In this document: piece after piece, positions 1 to 9,334 of the stretch | Layout of the letters: each line of letters begins with the position of its first letter | How positions within the stretch are numbered: the first letter of the stretch is position 1 | NCBI GenBank assembly: GCA_913055655.1 | Contig: CAJXKA010000001.1 | Span: 1,674,842-1,738,841 of the forward strand | Origin: an uncultured Oceanospirillales bacterium | GTDB taxonomy: Bacteria > Pseudomonadota > Gammaproteobacteria > Xanthomonadales > SZUA-36 | Direction of reading: 5' to 3' | DNA: 64,000 bases | Translations under genes and position numbers: made by a program | Notes under the pieces: generated by a model | Told to the model about the DNA's origin: nothing | The model's database searches: none | The model's input: the letters and a program-made list of their open reading frames with translations, nothing else

Positions 1-849
1 TTCGTCACGCCGCAGTACGCATTCGTCGAGCCATATACTTACGACGACCCAGCGGACTACTACATCCCGCCACCGCGCAAGAGCCGGCTGTTCCCGTTTT
101 TCCGTTACAAGGGCCAGGCCGACGAGGTGCTGGAAGCGTCCGCCAACCTGGACGACATGCAGAAGCTCAAGTCGGAACTGTTCGACAACAAGATCACCAG
201 CCTGGGTTACTCCGCCGTGTTCGCGGCCCAGACCCAGGGCCTCAGCCTGATGGAGTTCATCCACCTGGATTTCCTCACCAACATGGCCGCCTTCGACGCG
301 GGCATCACCATCTGGCACTGGAAGCGTGAGTACGATGCCGTGCGGCCATTCAGCGCCATCGAACTGATCTATGGCGACGACCCGGTCACGGCCTGGGGCG
401 GCCCCGGCCAGGGCACGGTGAACGACCTGCCGGCGAACGAATGGAAGGCCTACCTGGAAGAAGCGGACCATCCCGAGTACCCCTCGGCCTCGGCCTGCTT
501 CTGCGCGGCGCACGCCGAATCGGCACGACTCTACCTTCCGCAGGGTGACACGCTGGCGGTGCCGAACGTGGCCCCGGGCTTCCCAACGTTCTACCCGGCG
601 GGCAGCTCAAGGGTCGAACCCGGCGTGACCCCCGCGGCCGATACCCTGGTGGTATTCCCGACCTGGAGCGAGTTCGAAACCGACTGCGGCGACTCCCGTG
701 TCTGGGCGGGCGTACATTTCATATCCGCCGTGGAAGCAAGCCGCGAAGTCTGCAGCGTGTTTGGCCAGCAGGCCCACGAGTACCTGCTGACGCTGGTGGA
801 CGGTTCCGCGCCGGAGCGCGGGCCCAGCCAGGGGCGGTATCACCACTGA
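1..849 (+). CDS. vanadium-dependent haloperoxidase-like / PAP2-fold protein (5' end missing)
   Basis: The frame is open from the first base, so the N-terminus lies outside the window and 282 C-terminal residues are visible. They contain the acid-phosphatase/vanadium-haloperoxidase signatures: an H-P-E-Y-P-S-A-S motif near visible residue 157 (family form HPxYPSGH) and a later G-V-H-F block followed by a conserved E/R segment near 236. These supply vanadate or phosphate ligands in the fold. The central G-H of the first motif is A-S here, so the halide-oxidising activity is uncertain. The gene is followed by a toxin-antitoxin pair and has no obvious functional link to it. A non-halogenating PAP2-like phosphatase is the main alternative. 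Confidence 0.75.
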   Translation, partial: FVTPQYAFVEPYTYDDPADYYIPPPRKSRLFPFFRYKGQADEVLEASANLDDMQKLKSELFDNKITSLGYSAVFAAQTQGLSLMEFIHLDFLTNMAAFDAGITIWHWKREYDAVRPFSAIELIYGDDPVTAWGGPGQGTVNDLPANEWKAYLEEADHPEYPSASACFCAAHAESARLYLPQGDTLAVPNVAPGFPTFYPAGSSRVEPGVTPAADTLVVFPTWSEFETDCGDSRVWAGVHFISAVEASREVCSVFGQQAHEYLLTLVDGSAPERGPSQGRYHH

Positions 850-914
850 AACAAGTCCGGCGCCCTGGTCGAATTCGGCCAGGGTGACTTGAGGCGGATC
901 TCCGGGAAAGCGAT

Positions 915-948
915 TTGATGCTATGATGCAAATGCATCAACGCATCAA
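915..948. promoter_or_regulatory. palindromic operator of the toxin-antitoxin pair
   Basis: Nested inverted repeats lie 19 bases before the antitoxin start. GATGCA (925-930) pairs with TGCATC (933-938) across two bases, and an outer TTGATGC (915-921) pairs with GCATCAA (942-948). GCATCAA also recurs at 934-940. Such clustered half-sites are typical of autoregulation by ribbon-helix-helix antitoxins. Binding is inferred from position and symmetry. Confidence 0.6.
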
Positions 949-966
949 CTATCGCTGGATACTTTC

Positions 967-1215
967 ATGCGAACAACCCTGGATATTGATGACGAAATCC
1001 TTCGCGCCGCCAAGGACATTGCTCGCCGCACAAGGCGCACGGCAGGCCAGGTGATATCGGAGCTGGCGCGCCGAGCACTGACCGGCGTGCCAGATACATC
1101 TGAGAATGCGATCGCCGAAGCGCAAGGGTTTTACGGCTTCAATCCGCTTCCAGCAGACGACCGCGTCGTCAGCGAGGAAAAAATTGAATCGCTGCGAGAG
1201 GAAGAAGGCATCTGA
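967..1215 (+). CDS. ribbon-helix-helix antitoxin (VapB-type)
   Basis: This 82-aa protein opens with a beta strand (MRTTLDIDDEIL) and two helices rich in Arg/Ala, the classic CopG/Arc ribbon-helix-helix DNA-binding fold; the remaining acidic tail would wrap the toxin. Its stop codon overlaps the toxin start by one base (TGATG), so the two are translationally coupled. It probably represses its own promoter through the palindrome just upstream. The toxin family points to a VapB-like antitoxin. Confidence 0.85.
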   Translation: MRTTLDIDDEILRAAKDIARRTRRTAGQVISELARRALTGVPDTSENAIAEAQGFYGFNPLPADDRVVSEEKIESLREEEGI

Positions 1216-1643
1216 TGCGCGCGTTGTTGGACGTCAATGTCCTGATCGCGCTTCTTGACGCTGCCCACGTCCACCACCAGGTTGCGCGTCGCTGGCTGGC
1301 GTCAAATATCGATGCCGGCTGGGCTTCATGTCCGCTCACCCAGAACGGCTGCATCCGAATCATGTCCCAGGCGGCCTACCCGGGGGCACACCCCACGGGC
1401 GTGATTGCATCACGTCTCGCGGCGGCGACCTCAACCCGGTGGCACGTATTCTGGCCGGACGATTTGAACACCGTAGCGCACGGCGTTCTGGACTGGCGCA
1501 TGGTGCTCGGCTCCCGACAACTCACGGACGTCTATCTCCTGGCGCTTGCGGTTCACCATCACGGCCGATTGGTCACGCTGGATCGCGCCGTACCGCTCGC
1601 CGCCGTTCCCCAAGCAACCAGGGAAAACCTGGTGGTTCTCTAG
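1215..1643 (+). CDS. PIN-domain toxin (VapC-type ribonuclease)
   Basis: A 142-aa PIN domain. D6 in the LLDVNVLIALLD opening, D105 in LTDVYLLALA and D123 in VTLD are the expected metal-binding acids. In this VapC subfamily the second acid normally sits in a CPLTEN-type motif; here the motif reads CPLTQN, so position 43 is Gln instead of Glu. The enzyme may therefore be weakened, or bind metal differently. It should cleave RNA when free of the upstream antitoxin. The pair is isolated and may serve as a stabilisation or stress module. Confidence 0.85.
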   Translation: MRALLDVNVLIALLDAAHVHHQVARRWLASNIDAGWASCPLTQNGCIRIMSQAAYPGAHPTGVIASRLAAATSTRWHVFWPDDLNTVAHGVLDWRMVLGSRQLTDVYLLALAVHHHGRLVTLDRAVPLAAVPQATRENLVVL

Positions 1644-1703
1644 AACTCGCGACATTGCGTACAATCCGGGGCCACCATAAACACAACAGGCTCACTGCCC
1701 ATC

Positions 1704-3176
1704 ATGAAACGACTGCTCCTGCTGCTGCCGGCGATACTCCTGACGACCCACATCTGCGCTTCCGAAAACAAGGCGAACATGCTACCGCTCATTCCCTACC
1801 CCCAGTCTGTCGAACGGCAGGCGGGTGAATTGCAACTGGGCCAACAGGTGCAGCTTTCGGTTGCCAGCGAGGCCGTTCATGCCGGCGCAGCGGTCCGCCA
1901 GCTCCTGGGTGACCGGAAAGTCGAGGTTTCCGCCGACACCGGCCCGGCCGTCGCGCTCGTCGTGGTTGAGGAATCCGCGCTGGGTGATGAAGGGTACCGG
2001 CTCAGCATCGGTGATGAGGTCAGGCTGGAAGCCCAGACGGACACCGGCCTGTTCTACGCTGTCCAGACATTGCGGCAATTGCTGCCGGTCGAGCCGCAGG
2101 ACAGTTACACGCTGCCGAAGCTGACCATCGTCGACACCCCCGAGTTCGCCTGGCGTGGCACCATGCTGGACGTGGCCCGCAGCTTCCTGCCGATCAGCTA
2201 CCTGGAAGCGCACATCGACCGCATGGCGCTGTTCAAGCTCAACCGCCTGCACCTGCACCTTTCCGATGACCAGGGCTGGCGCGTGGAGATCAAGAGCCAT
2301 CCGCGGCTGACCGAGATCGGCGGCGCCAGCTCGGTCGAAGGCGGGCGTTCCGGTTTCTACACGCAGTGGGAGCTGCGCGACCTGGTGGCCTACGGCGAAG
2401 CGCGCGGCGTGACCATCGTGCCGGAAATCGACCTGCCGGGACACACCCAGGCCGCCATCGCGTCATACAACGAACTGGCCTGCCAGGGCGTGACCAACCT
2501 GTCCACCTACTCGGGTGTCGAGGTGGGCTTCAGCAAACTCTGCCTGGACCAGCCCGACGTGACTTACCCCTTCGTGGAAGCGGTGCTTGCCGAGATCGTC
2601 GACATCTTCCCATCCGAGTACATCCACATCGGCGGTGACGAGATCAAGGATCCGCTGTACGCCGAGTTCATCAGCCGCGCGACGAAGATCGTCGCCGACC
2701 TGGGCCGGACGGCCGTGGCCTGGGAAGAAGGCTCGGTCGCGGAGATGGACAACAATGTCCTGCTGCAACTATGGAACGACGAGTACGACATCCAGCCGGC
2801 ACTGGACCGCGGCCACCAGCTGATCCTGTCACCGTGTTCCTACACCTACTTCGACCACGGTAACTACGACGGCCAGCCCGACACCTACACCTGGTGCCGC
2901 AAGGAAGGCGTCCCATTGGAACGGGCCTACAGCCTGGACCCGCAGTCGTTCAAACAGATTTACGGTGTCGAATCGGCGATGTGGTCGGAGCTTGTGCACA
3001 CGGATGAGACCGCCGACAACCGCCTGTGGCCGCGGGTGATTACCACGGCCGAACTCGGCTGGAGCCCGTTGGAAGCCCGGGATTTCGACCGGTTTTTATA
3101 TCGCCTGGATGCCCTGCGCCCACACCTGGACGCGCTGGGCATTGAGTACTACCGCCCCCCCGAACTGGGCTGGTAA
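1704..3176 (+). CDS. beta-N-acetylhexosaminidase, glycoside hydrolase family 20
   Basis: A 490-aa secreted enzyme. An N-terminal signal peptide (MKRLLLLLPAILLTTHICAS) is followed by a GH20b-like alpha/beta domain (about 25-145) and then the GH20 TIM barrel. Family landmarks are the HLHLSDDQGWR segment, the PEIDLPGH segment and the catalytic HIGGDE block with D312-E313. It removes terminal GlcNAc or GalNAc from chitin oligomers, glycans or peptidoglycan fragments by substrate-assisted catalysis. Length is normal for a single-domain periplasmic family member. It stands alone, 60 bases after the toxin gene. No sugar transporter or chitinase is nearby. Confidence 0.92.
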   Translation: MKRLLLLLPAILLTTHICASENKANMLPLIPYPQSVERQAGELQLGQQVQLSVASEAVHAGAAVRQLLGDRKVEVSADTGPAVALVVVEESALGDEGYRLSIGDEVRLEAQTDTGLFYAVQTLRQLLPVEPQDSYTLPKLTIVDTPEFAWRGTMLDVARSFLPISYLEAHIDRMALFKLNRLHLHLSDDQGWRVEIKSHPRLTEIGGASSVEGGRSGFYTQWELRDLVAYGEARGVTIVPEIDLPGHTQAAIASYNELACQGVTNLSTYSGVEVGFSKLCLDQPDVTYPFVEAVLAEIVDIFPSEYIHIGGDEIKDPLYAEFISRATKIVADLGRTAVAWEEGSVAEMDNNVLLQLWNDEYDIQPALDRGHQLILSPCSYTYFDHGNYDGQPDTYTWCRKEGVPLERAYSLDPQSFKQIYGVESAMWSELVHTDETADNRLWPRVITTAELGWSPLEARDFDRFLYRLDALRPHLDALGIEYYRPPELGW

Positions 3177-3221
3177 CCCGGGCGCGAGCTCAATGAACCG
3201 CTAGCGCCGGCCACAGGCCTC

Positions 3222-5411
<2,190 letters not shown>

Positions 5412-5478
5412 CTACAATGATCTTAGCGTACCGCACCGAAATGACCGCCCGCTTTCAACCCTGAGAAGGAGTCGCCCG

Positions 5479-5919
5479 ATGATCGAAGCCCTCGCCGAGC
5501 CCATTCACGGCCGCTGCCTGTGTGGCACCGTATCGATCATTGTCGAGCAGCCGAAACCGGAGGTCGACATTTGCCACTGCGAGATGTGCCGGCGTTGGGG
5601 TGGCGGCGGCTTTGGCGGTGTAAGCGGCGCCAGTTTCAGCGTTAACGGAAAGGAGAACGTGCAGGCCTACCGCTCGTCAGACTGGGCTGAACGGGCTTTC
5701 TGCCGGACGTGCGGCAGCAACCTCTGGTACCACTTCCTGCCCGGCAACACCCACAGCTTTCTGGCCGGCCTGTTCGATTTACCCGCGGCGTTCCGGATCA
5801 CCCAGCAGATTTTCGTCGACGAAAAACCGCACTGGTATGACTACGCGCAGGAAACGCCGATGAAGACCGGCGCGGAGATCATCGCCGAGGCGAAGGCGGC
5901 TGGCCACACTTTCGATTGA
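5479..5919 (+). CDS. GFA-family (DUF636) zinc protein
   Basis: A 146-aa protein of the glutathione-dependent formaldehyde-activating enzyme-like family. It carries the family's zinc-binding cysteines: C13 and C15 (CLCG), C32, C34 and C37 (CHCEMC), and C75 and C78 (CRTCG). The reading frame is open further upstream, but the ATG at 5479 sits nine bases after a GAGAAGGA ribosome site and gives the usual family N-terminus. Many family members have no proven substrate, so formaldehyde-glutathione chemistry should not be assumed. Confidence 0.88.
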   Translation: MIEALAEPIHGRCLCGTVSIIVEQPKPEVDICHCEMCRRWGGGGFGGVSGASFSVNGKENVQAYRSSDWAERAFCRTCGSNLWYHFLPGNTHSFLAGLFDLPAAFRITQQIFVDEKPHWYDYAQETPMKTGAEIIAEAKAAGHTFD

Positions 5920-5975
5920 CGCCCGGTCGGTGCGGGCACGGCGCACGGCGTTTTGCTACGCTATGTGCAACTGCC

Positions 5976-6836
5976 ATGCATAATTTAGCCGAATACGCTG
6001 ATCGCCTGGCGGACAGGTTTCGCCGCCAGTTCCCGACCGGGTCGCTTTCGGGCACCTTGCTGGTGTTACTTTTGCTCGCTTCCACGCCCACGCTCGCGGA
6101 AATCACCGTACCACCCGGCGCCGCAATCGAGCTTGGCAACGGTGAACTGCAGTTGAACTGCCGCCGGGCCACGGTGGGCGGCATCATGAGTCTCGATGAA
6201 GGCACCGCGACGGGCGCCACGACCGTGGTAATCCAGCCGGGCGGGACGCTGGCGGGCGCGAACGGCGTCATCGAATACTCGGGAGACTGGCTGAACGACG
6301 GCGCGTTCCTCCCCGGGACGTCCATGGTCGCGCTGGTCGATGACTGTGGCACGGCACCATCGCTGATGACCGGTGACAATACGTTCTACCGGTATTCCGC
6401 CGTCACGCGGCATTTCCCACGGGCCCTGGAGGTCGCCGCGGGTTCGGAACAGCGGTTCATGACCGGCCTGGAACTTCGCGGCACTGATGGCGGACTGCTC
6501 GTCCTGCGCAGCTCGGTGACCGACAGCCCCGCCTTTTTCGTTGTCGACGAAGGCGCGCAGCAGCGCATCGACTACGTCGCCGTGCGTGACAACGACGCCT
6601 CCCGGGGTGCCCGAATCGCGCCGGCCCACCCCACCGTATTCAACTCCGAACGCCGCAGCGGTGTGCTCAACTGGTTCCTTGAGCGCATCGACCAGGGGCT
6701 CGACTCAGCGCGGGCCATCCCAGGCCTGCAGGGTTTCGGTTTGCTGGTCATGATATTCCTGGTCGCCCTCCTGGGCATGCGGGCCGCACGCGCCGGCAAC
6801 TTCCGTGAATTAACTTATACGAAGGAACGTAAATGA
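5976..6836 (+). CDS. secreted protein with IPTL-CTERM-like sorting tail
   Basis: A 286-aa protein with an N-terminal hydrophobic signal (about residues 23-42, ending ASTPTLA), a beta-rich middle of unknown function, and a C-terminal tripartite tail: IPGLQGFG, a hydrophobic helix, then a basic cluster (RAARAG). This resembles the IPTL-CTERM sorting signal of Gram-negative bacteria, with IPGLxGFG in place of IPTLxxWG. The ATG at 5976 was chosen because it places the signal peptide close to the N-terminus. The stop overlaps the collagen-like gene start (ATGA), so the two are cotranscribed. The function of the middle domain is not recognised. Confidence 0.7.
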   Translation: MHNLAEYADRLADRFRRQFPTGSLSGTLLVLLLLASTPTLAEITVPPGAAIELGNGELQLNCRRATVGGIMSLDEGTATGATTVVIQPGGTLAGANGVIEYSGDWLNDGAFLPGTSMVALVDDCGTAPSLMTGDNTFYRYSAVTRHFPRALEVAAGSEQRFMTGLELRGTDGGLLVLRSSVTDSPAFFVVDEGAQQRIDYVAVRDNDASRGARIAPAHPTVFNSERRSGVLNWFLERIDQGLDSARAIPGLQGFGLLVMIFLVALLGMRAARAGNFRELTYTKERK

Positions 6837-8293
6837 ACGACAACTGCCGTTTGACGACTCGATTGATGCCCACGGCCGTGGCCTCGACGCTGATCACGGC
6901 CTTCTGCCCGGCCGCAGCCAGTTCCCAGGACGTACAGATCCGCCCGGCCGAGGGCGGTAGCGTCGTCATTGAAGACGAAGACGGAACCCAGCGGCTACGC
7001 GTCCAGGACTCCGGCGAAGTGTTCATCCCCGGACTCGGCGACACGGGCCAGAACGACGACCCGCTCTGCTTCGAATCCGGCAGCGGCCAGCTCACGAACT
7101 GTTCCCCGGATGTACTGGGCACACCGGGGCCGCAGGGCCCACAGGGACCACAAGGTGAACCCGGACCCGCCGGGCCGGCCGGTGCAGCCGGCCCCACAGG
7201 TCCGATTGGCCCGGCCGGCCCCGCTGGCCCTGTTGGCCCTGTTGGCCCTGTTGGCGCAACCGGCGCTGATGGCCCGCAGGGCCCGCAGGGCGACCCGGGA
7301 CTGGATGGACAGACGGTGCTCAACGGCAGCGGTGCCCCGGATGCCGGCCTCGGTGTCGATGGAGACTTCTACCTGGACACCGCCACCAGTGAACTCTACG
7401 GCCCGAAAACCGGCGGCGCCTGGGGAACGCCAGTCTCCCTGGTCGGGCCGGTGGGACCCGAAGGACCAGAAGGCCCGGCAGGTGCCGACGGCGCCGATGG
7501 TGCAACCGGCCCGGAAGGGCCACAGGGTCCCGAAGGGCCACAGGGTGAGATTGGCCCCGTGGGTCCGGCCGGCCCAGATGGCGCACAGGGACCGCAAGGT
7601 GACACCGGGCCCGAAGGCCCCCAGGGGCCACAAGGGTTGCAGGGCGAAACCGGGCCCTCCGGGCCGACTGGCCCCGCTGGTCCGATCGGCCCCGTTGGCC
7701 CTGTTGGCGCAACCGGCGCTGATGGCCCGCAGGGCCCGCAGGGCGACCCGGGACTGGATGGACAGACGGTGCTCAACGGCAGCGGTGCCCCGGATGCCGG
7801 CCTCGGTGTCGATGGAGACTTCTACCTGGACACCGCCACCAGTGAACTCTACGGCCCGAAAACCGGCGGCGCCTGGGGAACGCCAGTCTCCCTGGTCGGG
7901 CCGGTGGGACCCGAAGGACCAGAAGGCCCGGCAGGTGCCGACGGCGCCGATGGTGCAACCGGCCCGGAAGGGCCCGAGGGCCCACAGGGTCCCGAAGGCC
8001 CCCAGGGGCCGCCGGGGCTCAACGCCATTGTCAATATCGTCTACCGGGTCGGTTCTACCCCCACTTCGGGCTCCAATTCACAGTCACTCCAGGTTAATTG
8101 CCTTGCAGGTGAAACGCTGATCGGTGGCGGTGCCGTCGTCCAGAGCGGTGGCATCAATGCCGTACTGAAAACGTCCATCGGGGTACCGCAGGGCAATCCA
8201 ACGGGTTGGCTGGGTCGGGGCGTGGACGTCAATGGTTCGACCGCCACGTGGTCACTCCAGGTTCAGGCCATCTGCGCAACATTCAGCGAATGA
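6833..8293 (+). CDS. secreted collagen-like (Gly-X-Y) repeat protein
   Basis: A 486-aa protein. A signal peptide (to about residue 31) is followed by a short beta domain, then several runs of Gly-X-Y triplets rich in Pro, Gln and Glu starting near residue 98. They are interrupted twice by the same non-collagen insert (beginning [20 protein letters not shown]), as seen in other bacterial collagen-like and fibre proteins. A C-terminal globular domain of about 90 residues with three Cys may nucleate trimer formation. It is probably a surface fibre or adhesin. A GAAGGA ribosome site precedes the start, which overlaps the upstream gene. An exact internal duplication makes copy-number change likely. 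Confidence 0.85.
   Translation: MNDNCRLTTRLMPTAVASTLITAFCPAAASSQDVQIRPAEGGSVVIEDEDGTQRLRVQDSGEVFIPGLGDTGQNDDPLCFESGSGQLTNCSPDVLGTPGPQGPQGPQGEPGPAGPAGAAGPTGPIGPAGPAGPVGPVGPVGATGADGPQGPQGDPGLDGQTVLNGSGAPDAGLGVDGDFYLDTATSELYGPKTGGAWGTPVSLVGPVGPEGPEGPAGADGADGATGPEGPQGPEGPQGEIGPVGPAGPDGAQGPQGDTGPEGPQGPQGLQGETGPSGPTGPAGPIGPVGPVGATGADGPQGPQGDPGLDGQTVLNGSGAPDAGLGVDGDFYLDTATSELYGPKTGGAWGTPVSLVGPVGPEGPEGPAGADGADGATGPEGPEGPQGPEGPQGPPGLNAIVNIVYRVGSTPTSGSNSQSLQVNCLAGETLIGGGAVVQSGGINAVLKTSIGVPQGNPTGWLGRGVDVNGSTATWSLQVQAICATFSE
7241..7521 (+). repeat. perfect 281-bp direct repeat, copy 1
   Basis: This stretch is identical, as far as can be read, to 7694-7974, with an offset of exactly 453 bases (151 codons). 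It encodes a Gly-X-Y run plus the whole non-collagen insert. The preserved frame means recombination between copies removes or adds 151 residues without a frameshift. Confidence 0.9.
7694..7974 (+). repeat. perfect 281-bp direct repeat, copy 2
   Basis: Second copy of the 281-bp unit in the collagen-like gene. The repeats end abruptly on both sides: the next base upstream differs (T at 7240, C at 7693), and downstream the sequence changes from a GPQG-type to a GPEG-type triplet. Absence of any third-codon drift suggests recent duplication or ongoing gene conversion. Confidence 0.9.
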
Positions 8294-8332
8294 GCGTGGC
8301 GGGTACGGCGCAGGGCTACGGCACGCTTCGCG

Positions 8333-8542
8333 CTAATGGGTCACGAAATCGAGGACATTCATCAGACCGGATGATTTCGTCCGGTAGATCTCGGTAAAGG
8401 TGCAGCGAGTGCAGGACACCGTCGTAAACCGCTTGTTCTGCACGTCGAAAACACGCGCGAAGTTGCCGCCGGTGGCGCGGAACTGGTCGGTCTCAAACTC
8501 GCGGTGATTGCATTTGGGGCATTGCCAGTTGTCGTGGTGCAA
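8333..8542 (-). CDS. small zinc-ribbon nucleic-acid-binding-type protein
   Basis: A 69-aa protein with two CxxC pairs, C8/C11 (CPKC) and C44/C47 (CTRC), separated by about 32 residues. It resembles the small zinc-ribbon family annotated as nucleic-acid-binding protein (DUF2082-like). The only available start is TTG, preceded eight bases upstream by GGGAG. It ends 39 bases from the convergent collagen-like gene. The biological role is unknown. It could also be a zinc-binding accessory protein of an enzyme. Confidence 0.65.
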   Translation of the reverse strand: MHHDNWQCPKCNHREFETDQFRATGGNFARVFDVQNKRFTTVSCTRCTFTEIYRTKSSGLMNVLDFVTH

Positions 8543-8685
8543 AGCGTTGTCTCCCAGGGAACCAGCAGGTAGTGTCCGTCAAAAACATGGGCTTGCACCA
8601 ATGCAGGAAGTCAGGCCCGGGTAGCCAAGCCGGTCCCCAGCGTCTAGATTGATAGGAGTGTTTTTACAAGTCAGTCGGGGGAATC

Positions 8686-9327
8686 ATGAGAATTTCAGTC
8701 GTAGCGCTTGTCATCGCCGCGCTGGCCAGCACGGCCGCGCAGGGCGCAGTCACCATCGAGATCAACGAAGTGGGTGGTGACGTGGTCGCCACCGCGTCAG
8801 GGTCCATCAACACCGCCGGTTTCGACAGCATGGGCAGTTCCAGCCCCGGCGCGCGTGTGCTCGGCACCGGGTTCAACATGGACTGGACCTGTGGCGTCGC
8901 CGTCGGAGCGGCACCGACCGCCGACGTTTACTTCAGTGCTGACTTCGGAAACCCGGATGTCTGCTCCACGGGAGATCGATTCGCCGCGTTCGACAACACG
9001 GGCACGTTCGTGGGCGTGACGGCGACGAACAACAGTACCGACGCGATCTATGTCGAGTCCGGCTATGTTTCAGGCGACCCCATCAATGCGACTTCCACCT
9101 GGACCGGCGCCTCCTACGCCAGCTTGGGACTGGTTTCCGGTACCTACGTGTACAACTGGGGCAGTGGCGCGGACGCCGACTCGCTGACCGTCATCATCAA
9201 CGCGCCGACCACGGTGCCACCGCCCGCCAGCGCGCCATCCATTCCGATTCCCAGCCTGCAGGCGATCGGTACGCTCGTACTCGCATTGTCCCTGCTCGCA
9301 GTCGCCTGGGTACGGTTGCGTCCGTAA
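8686..9327 (+). CDS. secreted protein with IPTL-CTERM-like tail
   Basis: A 213-aa protein with a cleavable signal (MRISVVALVIAALASTAAQG), a beta-rich body of about 150 residues and a C-terminal sorting-type tail: a proline-rich linker, IPSLQAIG, a hydrophobic helix, and R-L-R-P at the end. The body resembles PEP-CTERM/IPTL-CTERM cargo in composition, with many Thr, Asn, Gly and Asp. No catalytic motif was recognised. The start follows a GGGGGAA ribosome site. It is the second protein with this tail type within 4 kb, which suggests a shared sorting system elsewhere in the genome. Confidence 0.65.
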   Translation: MRISVVALVIAALASTAAQGAVTIEINEVGGDVVATASGSINTAGFDSMGSSSPGARVLGTGFNMDWTCGVAVGAAPTADVYFSADFGNPDVCSTGDRFAAFDNTGTFVGVTATNNSTDAIYVESGYVSGDPINATSTWTGASYASLGLVSGTYVYNWGSGADADSLTVIINAPTTVPPPASAPSIPIPSLQAIGTLVLALSLLAVAWVRLRP

Positions 9328-9334
9328 CGCAGGG

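Noticed and set aside
6748..7323. Gly/Pro/Cys-rich minus-strand frame that looks collagen-like
   Set aside because: It is the complement of the Gly-X-Y repeats; complementary codons also yield Gly-Pro triplets. The plus-strand product has a signal peptide and ribosome site.
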